63,498 bases of DNA from DASVTR01 sp033855775 (lineage in GTDB: Bacteria; Acidobacteriota; Blastocatellia; Pyrinomonadales; Pyrinomonadaceae), in assembly GCA_033855775.1 (NCBI GenBank), contig JAWVFT010000004.1, positions 1-63,498 of the forward strand. The letters run 5' to 3'. This document shows positions 26,738 to 36,169 of the stretch, piece by piece (within the stretch, counting starts at the first letter, position 1; every line of letters begins with the position of its first letter). The position numbers were made by a program, and so were the translations under genes. The notes beneath the pieces are model-generated. The model did no database searches. It was not told the DNA's origin and was given only the letters and a program-made list of their open reading frames with translations.

Positions 26738-29700
26738 ATGAAGAGAAACCTGCCCGCGCATTTCGCTTTCAGTCTCCTGCTGATGCTCGTCGCGGCTGCT
26801 GCCGCCTTCGGGCAGGGGACGGCCTCGCGCGTCACCGGAACCGTCGTTGACCCTTCGGGAGCGATTATCTCCGGCGCCAACGCGACTCTCACGAACGAAG
26901 GAACGAACGTCTCTTTCACGACCGAGACGACCTCATCGGGAACATACGTCTTCGACTCGGTGCAGGTCGGCGTCTATTCGCTCAAGATTGAGAAGCAGGG
27001 CTTTAAGACTTTCATCTCGACGGGCAATCAGGTGAACGTCAACCAGCCCGCGACCATCAACGCGACGCTGGAAATTGGCGGCATCACGGACGTGGTGACG
27101 GTGGTCGGCTCGGCTGAGTTGGTGCAGACGAGCAGTTCCGGCAACTTCGGCAACACGGTCGAGCAGCGCGCTCTAGAAGCCCTGCCGATTGTCGGCGACC
27201 GTGGGCGCAATCCGCTACTCTTCGTCTCTCTGGAGCCGGGCGTCATCGGCAACGGCAGAGCGGGGACGGGCGGCAACACGGGCGGCAACGTCCACGTCCA
27301 CGGGGCGCGCGACCGCGCCTTCAATTTCACGCTCGACGGCATTGACATCAACGAATCGAGCGCGGGCGGCTCAAACTTTACGCCGCTCAGGCCGAACCCG
27401 GATTCCATCGAACAGTTTCAAGTCGTGACCGGCAACTTCACGGCGGAGCTTGGACGCTCATCCGGCGCGCAAGTCTCGCTCGTCACGCGCTCCGGCACGA
27501 GCGAGTTTCACGGCAACGCCTTCGAGCTTTATCGCACGCCCGCCTTTAACGCCAACGAGTATGAAAACATTCTGAACAATCGCCCGAAGGGGCAGTATGT
27601 GCAGCACATCTTCGGCGGCTCAATCGGCGGCCCCGTCATGTTGCCGGGTTACGACGGGCGCAAGCATAAGACTTTCTTCTTTACCAACCTGCAACTGCTG
27701 CGCACGCAGCAAGGCATTCTCGTCACGCGCACGGTCTACACGGCGCAGGCGCGTCAAGGTCTTTTCCGCTATCGCGTCGGCGCGGCCAACGCTCCGGCTG
27801 GCACGTCGAACCCTTCGATTGACGGCAACGGAAACGTCTTGCCCGGACTCAATGTGCAGACCTACAACGTCGTCGCCAACGACCCGCTCTGCTTAACGCA
27901 GCCTGCCAACTGCGGCTTTGACCCGACCACGCGCGGCCTCATCAGCGCCGCGCCGCTGCCGAACAACTTCTTCGTCGGCGACGGGCTCAACACCGCTGGC
28001 TTCAGCTTCGCCGCGCCGCAGATTGAGAAGCAGTACGACTTTGTGGCCAAGGTTGACCACGCCTTCAACGACCGCAACACGATTTACGTGCGCTACGGGC
28101 AGGGCGCGCAGAATACGTTCGGCGACAACGGCAACGCCGGCTTGAAATCTTTTCCCGATAGCCAGTTCAATACCGTTGACACGTTCCGCAACCCGAAGAA
28201 CATCGCGGCCAACTATCGCTGGACGCCGACCTCGACCGTCACCAACGAGTTCGTCGTCGGCATGAACAAGTTCGCCTTCACCTTCGGCAACCCGGACCCG
28301 AACGCCGTTCCCTTCATTCTCAATCTGCCGCGCGACCCGTTCAACTTCGGCCCGCCGATTAGCAACGAGCGTGAGATAACGACTTACCAGATTGTGGACA
28401 ACATCAGTTTCATCAAGGGCGCGCACACTTTCCGCGGCGGCCTCAACTTCCGCTTCCAGAAGCACGACGACATACGCAGTTCCGTCGCGGGCTTCAGCAC
28501 CAACCAGCAGGTCACTTTCTCGCGCACGGTCAATCCGGTGCCCGCCAGCTTTAACCTGCCCGCGACGACGGGCGTCAACGCCATCAACAACACCGACCGC
28601 AATAATCTACAGAGCGCGATTAACGACCTGCTCGGTCGCGTCGGCAACATCCAGCAGGCGTTCGTCGCCGCGAGCGATACGGCGTATGCTCCCGCCAGCA
28701 CGCTCTTCCTGTTCGACTCTCGTTATAACGAGTATGACTTCTTCTTTCAGGACACCTGGAAGGTGCGGCCCAATCTGACGCTCGACTTGGGCTTGCGTTG
28801 GGAGCCGAAGATGGCCCCGCGCGCCGGAAGCGATAGCTCCATCCTGCGCCCGGACCGCCCGATTCGTTTGGGCGAGCCGCCGACCGACCAACTACGTTTC
28901 GTCGAAGGCAAGCTGTTCGATGACGACTATACCAACTTCGCTCCGTCTATCGGCGTCGCCTGGGATCCGTTCTCCGACGGCAAGACTTCGATTCGCGTCA
29001 ACTATCGTCTTGCCTACGACCGCATGAACACGTTCCTTGCTTCGTCGGCCATCTTCCCGAACACTCCGGGCACGACGCTCGGCATCAACGATGCCACCTT
29101 CGCCGCGCGCCCGAACGAGACGAGCCGCCTGCGCTTCGGCTTGCCCGTGCTGGCCCCGACGGCGACGCCCGCGCAACTGCGACAGCCCGCCGCCTTTTCC
29201 ACCGCTTCGCTGACCGTCTTCGACCCTTCGACGCGCTTTCCGAAGACGAACCAGTGGGGCTTGAGCCTTCAACGCGAGGTCGGGCATGGCTTCGTCGTGG
29301 AAGCGAACTACGTCGGGCGGCGCGGCGTCGGGCTATTCGGCGCATACGATGTCAATCAAGTGAACGTCTTCGCGCGCGACCCGCGCTTTAACGAGAGCTT
29401 CGTTGACGCCTTTAACACGTTGCGCGGCAATCCGGCGGCGAACAGCCCTTTGATTAACGCGCTCTTGACGGGCAACTCGGCCAACAACGCAGGCTCAACC
29501 AGCTTCCGCTCGTTGTTCAGTTCCGAACTCAACCAGGGCTCTGTGGCTTCGGCTGCGTTTCTGCTTTCGCAGCGCGTCGTCAGTGGCCAACGGGTCATCG
29601 TGGCGAACGGCTTCAGCCCTTCGTTCTTCCAGCCCTACTCGCAATTCACGGGCGCGCTCAACGTCATCGACAGCAACGACTTTTCAACCTATAACGGCTT

Positions 29701-30514
29701 GGAGTTGCAGGTCAGCCGTCGCGCCGGGCGAGGGCTGCTGATGCAGTTGAGTTATACCTTTGCCAAGTCGCTCGACACGCGCTCGTTCGACCCTGCCTTC
29801 ACGGTCGCCGCGCGCACAACGTCTACGACGAACGCCTCGCCTTCGGCCCAGAACACGCCGCTCGACATACGCAACCGTAAAGAAAACTACGGGCGTTCCG
29901 ACTTTGACCGTCGCCACGCGCTTCAGGGCTACATGGTTTACGATTTGCCGTTCGGTCGCAACAAGCGTTTCTTCAGCGACGCGCCCGGAATAGTCAACCA
30001 GTTAATCGGCGGGTGGGACATTGCCAACTCGCTCATCTGGCAGAGTGGCCGCGCGTTCACGGTCTATGGCGGAGCCTTCACGGTCAGCAACGTCGTGCTC
30101 TCGCCGGCGAACTGCACGGGCTGCACGACCAACATGGGCAGCGTCGTTCAGGATTCAGGCACCAACTTTATTTTCACGCCCGGGCAGCGCGCGCAGTTCT
30201 CCACGCCCGCGCCGGGACAACTGGGCAACACTGGCCGCAACTTCTTTACGGGGCCGACATTCTTCAATCTGGACATGACGATTCGCAAGCGGTTCCAGTT
30301 GGGCGAAAAGCGCAGCCTTGAGTTTCGCGCCGATATAAATAATTTGACGAACACGCCGTCGTTCGAGTTTCCGATTAGCTCCACGAGCAGCATCGGCATT
30401 CAGTCTCCCGGCTTTACCGGGACGGCCTCGACCAACCCGACCTTCGGGCGCATCCGTGATAGCGTGAACAGCAACGCGCGCCATATACAGTTGGGCATTA
30501 AGTTCAACTTCTAA
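26738..30514 (+). CDS. TonB-dependent receptor, Oar-like, with carboxypeptidase-regulatory-like domain
   Basis: This outer-membrane receptor has 1258 residues. The ATG at 26738 has GAGGA 8 bases upstream and gives the signal peptide MKRNLPAHFAFSLLLMLVAAAAAFGQG. A regulatory-like domain follows (VTGTVVDPSGAIISGANATL), then a plug with FNFTLDGIDINES and VSLVTRSGTSEFHGNAFE, then a long 22-strand-type barrel. It ends in Phe (GIKFNF), as outer-membrane proteins do. Its promoter shares the LysR box of the murK operon, so a muropeptide or peptidoglycan fragment is the likely ligand. There is no SusD partner in the window. Confidence 0.93.
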   Translation: MKRNLPAHFAFSLLLMLVAAAAAFGQGTASRVTGTVVDPSGAIISGANATLTNEGTNVSFTTETTSSGTYVFDSVQVGVYSLKIEKQGFKTFISTGNQVNVNQPATINATLEIGGITDVVTVVGSAELVQTSSSGNFGNTVEQRALEALPIVGDRGRNPLLFVSLEPGVIGNGRAGTGGNTGGNVHVHGARDRAFNFTLDGIDINESSAGGSNFTPLRPNPDSIEQFQVVTGNFTAELGRSSGAQVSLVTRSGTSEFHGNAFELYRTPAFNANEYENILNNRPKGQYVQHIFGGSIGGPVMLPGYDGRKHKTFFFTNLQLLRTQQGILVTRTVYTAQARQGLFRYRVGAANAPAGTSNPSIDGNGNVLPGLNVQTYNVVANDPLCLTQPANCGFDPTTRGLISAAPLPNNFFVGDGLNTAGFSFAAPQIEKQYDFVAKVDHAFNDRNTIYVRYGQGAQNTFGDNGNAGLKSFPDSQFNTVDTFRNPKNIAANYRWTPTSTVTNEFVVGMNKFAFTFGNPDPNAVPFILNLPRDPFNFGPPISNEREITTYQIVDNISFIKGAHTFRGGLNFRFQKHDDIRSSVAGFSTNQQVTFSRTVNPVPASFNLPATTGVNAINNTDRNNLQSAINDLLGRVGNIQQAFVAASDTAYAPASTLFLFDSRYNEYDFFFQDTWKVRPNLTLDLGLRWEPKMAPRAGSDSSILRPDRPIRLGEPPTDQLRFVEGKLFDDDYTNFAPSIGVAWDPFSDGKTSIRVNYRLAYDRMNTFLASSAIFPNTPGTTLGINDATFAARPNETSRLRFGLPVLAPTATPAQLRQPAAFSTASLTVFDPSTRFPKTNQWGLSLQREVGHGFVVEANYVGRRGVGLFGAYDVNQVNVFARDPRFNESFVDAFNTLRGNPAANSPLINALLTGNSANNAGSTSFRSLFSSELNQGSVASAAFLLSQRVVSGQRVIVANGFSPSFFQPYSQFTGALNVIDSNDFSTYNGLELQVSRRAGRGLLMQLSYTFAKSLDTRSFDPAFTVAARTTSTTNASPSAQNTPLDIRNRKENYGRSDFDRRHALQGYMVYDLPFGRNKRFFSDAPGIVNQLIGGWDIANSLIWQSGRAFTVYGGAFTVSNVVLSPANCTGCTTNMGSVVQDSGTNFIFTPGQRAQFSTPAPGQLGNTGRNFFTGPTFFNLDMTIRKRFQLGEKRSLEFRADINNLTNTPSFEFPISSTSSIGIQSPGFTGTASTNPTFGRIRDSVNSNARHIQLGIKFNF

Positions 30515-30627
30515 ACGCGACTGTTTGCGCGCACAAGTGAGAGAGCAATAAAAAACGGCCTCGCGGCGCTTGCTTGTCAAGAGAGTTGACGAGCGAGCGC
30601 CGTCCGGTCGTCATCATCATCATCATC

Positions 30628-32238
30628 ATGCGTTACTGGCTTTATCTCTGCATCGTTGTCATGTTCGTAGGCGCAAGCCTTCCGGTCGCGCCGAGGGCCG
30701 AGGTCACGCCCGTCTCGCCCGCCTACGACCTCGTTATCACCAACGCGCGCGTCGTTGACGGCACGGGCAATCCATGGTTTCGCGCCGACGTTGCCATCAA
30801 GGACGGGCGCATCGCGCGCATCGGTCGCATCAACGCCGCTGACGCCGCTCGCAGCATTGACGCGCGCGGGCAGATTGTCGCTCCCGGCTTCATAGACGTG
30901 CATACGCACGTCGAAAGCATCTACGAGCATCCAGAGGCGGAGAACTTCGTGCGGATGGGCGTGACCTCGCTTGTGACCGGCAACTGCGGCACGTCCGCGA
31001 CCAACATCGCGCAGTTTTTCGGCAGGATGAAAGAGCAACCGCTGGCCGTCAATCTAGCCACGCTCGTCGCGCACGGCTCCGTGCGCAGAGAAGTGTTGGG
31101 TCTGGATAATCGCCAGCCTTCGCCGGAAGAGTTGAGGCGCATGGAGGCTCTGGTCGAGCAGGCGATGAAGGACGGCGCGGTCGGGCTTTCGACCGGACTC
31201 ATCTACGTGCCCGGAACTTACGCGAAGACGGATGAGGTGGTCGCGCTGGCCCGCGTCGCCGCGCGCTACGGCGGCCTTTACGCCACACACATGCGCAACG
31301 AGGGCAACGAAGTGGTCGCGGCCATTCGCGAGAGCCTGGCGATAGGCGAGCAGGCCGGGATGCCCGTCGAAATCTCGCACTTCAAAATCAGCAGCCGCAA
31401 GCTCTGGGGGCAGAGTCCGCAGACTATCGGGATGGTGCGCGAGGCTCGTCGTCGTGGGCTGTCCGTGACGGTTGACCAGTACGCTTATCCGGCCTCTTCG
31501 ACTTCGCTCGATTCGCGCCTGCCGAGTTGGCTGCTCGAAGGCGGGCGCGAGGAAGGCAAGAAGCGTCTGGCCGAAAAGGAAGCGCGCGACCGCGTTATCC
31601 GCGAGACGCAGGCGACGCTCAAAGAGAGCGGCTTTAAGGATTTCGACTACGCGGTGGTCGCGGGCTACGACGCCAATCCTTCGTTCAACGGCAAGTCCAT
31701 CGCCGCGATTACCAGAGAAGTGCGCGGCAAGAAGGATGTCAAGAGCCAGATTGAGCAGATGATTGAGATGTACATGGCGGGCGGGGCGGCGATGATTTAT
31801 CACGGCATGAGCGAGACGGACGTGCAGAACATCATGCGCGAGCCGTTCACGATGATTGCCTCCGATAGCGGCGTGCGTCGCCCGGATGAAGGCGTCCCGC
31901 ACCCGCGCGGCTACGGCAACAACGCGCGCGTGCTCGGCCACTACGTCCGCGAGCTTGGCCTGCTCAGCCTCGAAGACGCGATTCGCAAGATGACCAGCCT
32001 GCCCGCGCAGACTTTCAACTTGAAAGACCGCGGGCTGCTACGCGAAGGCTTCGCCGCAGACCTCGTGATTTTTGACGACGCCACGATTGCCGACCGCGCC
32101 ACCTTCGAGCAGCCGCGACAGTTTCCCGTCGGCATCTCTTACGTCATCGTCAACGGCCAACCCGTGCTGGCCGAAGGGCAGATGACGGCTGCGCGCCCCG
32201 GCCAGCCGCTCCGGCACGAAGCCGTTCCGGGCAGCTAA
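30628..32238 (+). CDS. Exported N-acyl-D-amino-acid deacylase (amidohydrolase)
   Basis: This is a 536-residue amidohydrolase-3 enzyme of the D-aminoacylase group, with a signal peptide (MRYWLYLCIVVMFVGASLPV). Metal ligands are visible in GFIDVHTHVES, in ATHMRNEG, in EISHFKIS and in the Asp of IASDSGVRRPDE. The segment VTGNCGTS carries the Cys found in D-aminoacylases. These enzymes remove acyl groups from D-amino acids. Its place in the island suggests trimming of D-amino-acid-containing peptidoglycan products. The start is preceded by a run of CAT triplets (about 30611-30629) and has no Shine-Dalgarno; an upstream TTG at 30574 is a weaker choice. Confidence 0.87.
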   Translation: MRYWLYLCIVVMFVGASLPVAPRAEVTPVSPAYDLVITNARVVDGTGNPWFRADVAIKDGRIARIGRINAADAARSIDARGQIVAPGFIDVHTHVESIYEHPEAENFVRMGVTSLVTGNCGTSATNIAQFFGRMKEQPLAVNLATLVAHGSVRREVLGLDNRQPSPEELRRMEALVEQAMKDGAVGLSTGLIYVPGTYAKTDEVVALARVAARYGGLYATHMRNEGNEVVAAIRESLAIGEQAGMPVEISHFKISSRKLWGQSPQTIGMVREARRRGLSVTVDQYAYPASSTSLDSRLPSWLLEGGREEGKKRLAEKEARDRVIRETQATLKESGFKDFDYAVVAGYDANPSFNGKSIAAITREVRGKKDVKSQIEQMIEMYMAGGAAMIYHGMSETDVQNIMREPFTMIASDSGVRRPDEGVPHPRGYGNNARVLGHYVRELGLLSLEDAIRKMTSLPAQTFNLKDRGLLREGFAADLVIFDDATIADRATFEQPRQFPVGISYVIVNGQPVLAEGQMTAARPGQPLRHEAVPGS

Positions 32239-32452
32239 AAGATAATTCTTGCTGTCGCCCCGAAGGTCGTTGTATAAGTTTCCAGAAATTCCGGCAGTCG
32301 CCATTTCAGAGGTGGCATTCTAAGTTACATACACATTACGGCTCGCAAGCGAAACGCCTGCGCTCAAACCCTGCTGACCTTGAGAGTCTGAGGCGGCCAA
32401 GCGAGCAGGCCACTTTTCCATCTGTTTGAGTAACCACGAAAAGGAATCACCC

Positions 32453-35400
32453 ATGACACATCACGTTCGCATCCTCCTCCGAGGTTTGCTCTTAACCATT
32501 ACGGTCTTTTTCAGCTTAGCGACCGCCGCTTATGCGCAGGAGATCACCGGCACGATTATCGGCACGGTGAAAGACGCTTCGGAGGCGGCTGTCAAGGACG
32601 CGACGGTGACGATTGAAGATGCGAATAAGCAGATTGTGGTGCGCACGGTCACGACCGGCGACGACGGCGCATATTCTGCGCCGCTGCTGCCCGTCGGCGT
32701 TTACACCGTGACGATTGAGGCGCCCGGCTTCAAGAAATCCGTCCAAACCAACGTCAAGCTCGATGTCAATCAGCGGCGCACGGTGGACGTCATGCTGGAA
32801 GCCGGAAACCTCGCCGAAGTCGTGACGGTTGAAGCCGCTCCCGTCACCATCGACTTGACGACGGCGACCGCTTCGACCGTCATCAACGGCGATCAGGTGC
32901 GCGAGTTGTCCATCAACAATCGCAACTTCGTGCAGCTTGTCACGCTCGCCCCCGGCGTCACCAACGACCTCGCCGATCAGGTTTATGTCGGCACGACCAA
33001 TCCAGCCGGTCAGGCCAACACCGTCAACATCTCCGTCAACGGCTCGCGCAGCAGTTCGAACACCTTTCTGGTTGACGGCGCGGACATCACAGACCGCGGC
33101 TCGAACCTGACGATTCAGGCTTATCCGAGCGTGGATTCAATCGGCGAGTTCAGGGTCTTGCGCAGCCTCTATCCGGCTGAGAGCGGCAACAGCGGCGGCG
33201 GCCAAGTCAACGTCATCACTCGTTCGGGCGGCAACGAATTTCACGGCTCGGCCTTCGAGTTCGTGCGCAACGACCGGCTCAACGCGAATGACTTCCTCAC
33301 CAACGCCACGGTCCTTACCCCGCCTTGCGGGCGCGAGTCCAACGGGAAAGCAAAACGCTGTCCCTTCCGCTATAATAATTTCGGGTTCACGATTGGCGGC
33401 CCGATTTACGTTCCCAACTTCGGCGTCGGCGACGGCGGCATGTTCAAGAAGCTGAGCCGTACCTTCTTCTTCTTCTCGGAAGAGCAACGCCGCGACCTTC
33501 GTTATCCGTCCTTCAGCGCGACCGTTCCAGATGCTAACCTGCGCCAGGGCGTCTTCCCGATTCCCGTCTGCATCAATCTCAACAACGTGGTCGGCGCAAC
33601 CTGCACGGGCGCCAACATCCTGCCCGCCGGGACGCCGCTTCCGGCCAGCCTCTTCAACCCTGCGGCCCTGTCATACGTCAACCAGATTTACAACAAACTG
33701 CCGCTGCCGAACGGAGCCAACTTTGGGCTCGTCTCCGCCGCGCAAAACATCGCAAACTTCCGTCAGGAGATTCTGAAGATTGACCATAGCTTCAGCAACA
33801 ATTGGTCTGCCTTCTATCGTTTTGAAAACGATAAAATTCCGACGGTCGATGCCAACTCGCTCTTTTCCAGCGGCGGAAATCTGCCGGGCGTTTCGACCAC
33901 GCAAACAAACTCTCCGGGCAAGACGCACACCTTCCAGACCAGCTACGTGATTAACCCGAACGCGATTGTCGAAGCGCGCTACGCTTATGCTTACGGCGCG
34001 ATTCTGAGCGAGAACACGGGCTTGCTGGCTCTCTCCAATTCGACGAACCCAGTGACCTTGCCCTTCCCCAACACGCGCGACCGCATCACCTCCGTGACCA
34101 ACAACGGCTTCAGCAATCTATCCAGCTTCGGGCCGTATGATAACTTCTCCAACAAGCACAACGGCGGCGGCAGCCTGACGCTCGTCAACGGCACGCACAC
34201 GTTGAAGTTCGGCGGCAGTTATTCACGCTATCGCAAGAACGAGAACGCTCTTGTGACGGACGCCACCGGAGGCAACCAAGGCATTTTCACGGCCTTCGGA
34301 ACGACGCTGCCCACGGGCGTGACGGCCAGCACGCTCAACCAAAATCTGCAACGTTGGGCTAACTTCCTAGTCGGCAACGTGGCGACCTTCGTGCAGGGGA
34401 AATTCGATTACACTGCGAACCTGATTCAGAGCAACTTCGAGGCTTACGGTCAGGACGAATGGCGCGTCCGCCCCGGCCTGACCTTGTATGTCGGGCTTCG
34501 TTACTCGCGCTTCGGCCAGCCGTACGACAAAAACGGGCGGCTCTCAAACTTCGTTCCCGAATTCTACAACGCGGCCAGCGCTCCGCTCGTCACCGGCGCG
34601 GGCAATCGCGTCGCAGGCACCGGCAACTTCTGCAACGGCCTCATCGTCAACTCACAAAACTTCCAGACCGCGGTCAACTGCACGCCGGTAGTCTCGCCTT
34701 TCGGCCAGAAGGTGGTGGAGACGCCGACCCGCGACTTTGCCCCGCGCTTCGGCCTCGCCTGGGATCCGTTCGGCAAGGGCAAGAGCGTGATTCGCACAGG
34801 CTACGGCATCTTTCATGAGCAAGTTCTGGTGGGCTTCGCGGAGCAAATCATCGGCGTCAATCCGCCGTATCAGGAAAACTTCACCATCACCAACACGCGG
34901 CTCGATAATCCTGCGGCTGGCACGACTTCTCCGCCTTCGGCGGCAGCCTCGACCATTCGCGGCATGGACACGGAATGGCACACGCCCTACATGCAACATT
35001 GGTCGCTCGACTTTCAACATCAGTTGACGGCGCGCACCGCCATCACCGTCGGCTACTTCGGCTCCAAGGGAACTCACTTGGTCGGCGTCACGGAAATCAA
35101 CGACCTGCCTCCGGGCCTCGCTCTGAATTCGTTGTGCGCCCCCGGCAACAACACGCCGCAGACTGTCGGCGTCACGCTGGTCAGATGCCAGCCCGCCGGT
35201 TATGCGTTTCGCAACGTCGCCACCGCGACCGGCAATCCGAATGTCGTCGGCGCCACGACCTTCACAGACAACGCCATTCTCGACCAGCTTCGTCCCTATC
35301 GCGGCTATCGCTCAATCACAATGCTTCAGCCGCGTTACAACTCGAACTACCACGCCTTGCAGATTTCGGCGCAGCATCGCTTCGCAAGGGAATCGCAAGT

Positions 35401-36070
35401 GCAACTCGCTTACACTTGGGCGAAGAATTTGACCGACAGCCAGAACGACCGCTCGAACGCTCCGCAGGACACCTACAACACGAAGGCCGAATACAGCCGC
35501 GCGGCTCTCGACCGCCGCCACGTCTTCAGCCTCAACTACATTTACGAACTGCCCTTCTTTACAGACCAGAACGGCTTCGTCGGAAAAACTTTGGGCGGGT
35601 GGCAAGCCTCCGGCATCATCAGCCTGCAATCCGGGCTGCCGTTCACCATCACCACGTCGAACTACGACGCGGCGGGGCTTGGCAACAACCCTGCGGCCAT
35701 CGCGGGCAACAGGCCGAACGTGCTCTGCGACCCGAACGCCAGCGCTCCGCACACGCTTCAGCAATACTTCAACGGCCTCTGCCTCCAATCCAATCCGGCT
35801 GCGACGGCCACCGGCCTGAGCAACAACGTCGGCACGGCGGGACGCGGCATTATCGAAGGCCCGCCGACGTATCGCGTTGATTTCACGATGACCAAAAACT
35901 TCCGCTTCGGCGAAAACACGCGCTTGCAGCTTCGCGCCGAAGCCTTCAATGTTTTCAACCATACCAACTTCCGCACCATCGGGACTAACGTCACTCTGGG
36001 AACTTATAATACGGTGACGGCGGTGCGCGACCCGCGCAATATCCAACTCGGCGCGAAGTTCTACTTCTAA
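32453..36070 (+). CDS. TonB-dependent receptor, Oar-like (second in island)
   Basis: This 1205-residue receptor starts at 32453 with AAGGA 7-8 bases upstream. It has the signal peptide ending LATAAYAQE, a regulatory-like domain (TGTIIGTVKDASEAAVKDATVTI), a plug with NTFLVDGADITDRGSNL and VNVITRSGGNEFHGSAFEFV, and a barrel ending in Phe (GAKFYF). Overall layout and length match the receptor at 26738, but sequence identity looks modest, so a different ligand is likely. No LysR-type box like that of the first receptor is seen in the 214 bases upstream. It precedes nagA, separated by a hairpin. Confidence 0.92.
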   Translation: MTHHVRILLRGLLLTITVFFSLATAAYAQEITGTIIGTVKDASEAAVKDATVTIEDANKQIVVRTVTTGDDGAYSAPLLPVGVYTVTIEAPGFKKSVQTNVKLDVNQRRTVDVMLEAGNLAEVVTVEAAPVTIDLTTATASTVINGDQVRELSINNRNFVQLVTLAPGVTNDLADQVYVGTTNPAGQANTVNISVNGSRSSSNTFLVDGADITDRGSNLTIQAYPSVDSIGEFRVLRSLYPAESGNSGGGQVNVITRSGGNEFHGSAFEFVRNDRLNANDFLTNATVLTPPCGRESNGKAKRCPFRYNNFGFTIGGPIYVPNFGVGDGGMFKKLSRTFFFFSEEQRRDLRYPSFSATVPDANLRQGVFPIPVCINLNNVVGATCTGANILPAGTPLPASLFNPAALSYVNQIYNKLPLPNGANFGLVSAAQNIANFRQEILKIDHSFSNNWSAFYRFENDKIPTVDANSLFSSGGNLPGVSTTQTNSPGKTHTFQTSYVINPNAIVEARYAYAYGAILSENTGLLALSNSTNPVTLPFPNTRDRITSVTNNGFSNLSSFGPYDNFSNKHNGGGSLTLVNGTHTLKFGGSYSRYRKNENALVTDATGGNQGIFTAFGTTLPTGVTASTLNQNLQRWANFLVGNVATFVQGKFDYTANLIQSNFEAYGQDEWRVRPGLTLYVGLRYSRFGQPYDKNGRLSNFVPEFYNAASAPLVTGAGNRVAGTGNFCNGLIVNSQNFQTAVNCTPVVSPFGQKVVETPTRDFAPRFGLAWDPFGKGKSVIRTGYGIFHEQVLVGFAEQIIGVNPPYQENFTITNTRLDNPAAGTTSPPSAAASTIRGMDTEWHTPYMQHWSLDFQHQLTARTAITVGYFGSKGTHLVGVTEINDLPPGLALNSLCAPGNNTPQTVGVTLVRCQPAGYAFRNVATATGNPNVVGATTFTDNAILDQLRPYRGYRSITMLQPRYNSNYHALQISAQHRFARESQVQLAYTWAKNLTDSQNDRSNAPQDTYNTKAEYSRAALDRRHVFSLNYIYELPFFTDQNGFVGKTLGGWQASGIISLQSGLPFTITTSNYDAAGLGNNPAAIAGNRPNVLCDPNASAPHTLQQYFNGLCLQSNPAATATGLSNNVGTAGRGIIEGPPTYRVDFTMTKNFRFGENTRLQLRAEAFNVFNHTNFRTIGTNVTLGTYNTVTAVRDPRNIQLGAKFYF

Positions 36071-36098
36071 CGCCGGAGCAATTCGAGTCCTGAAAGCT

Positions 36099-36132
36099 AT
36101 GCCCGTAATGTTTGGAGAAACATTACGGGCAT
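36099..36132 (+). terminator. Perfect 15-bp hairpin after receptor gene
   Basis: The arm ATGCCCGTAATGTTT at 36099-36113, loop GGAG and the exact complement at 36118-36132 lie 28 bases after the receptor stop and 37 bases before nagA. No T-run follows, so it may be a weak terminator or a message-stabilising stem. Confidence 0.65.
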
Positions 36133-36169
36133 ACGCGCGTTCACGCTCGTTCTATGATTTAATGTTGAC

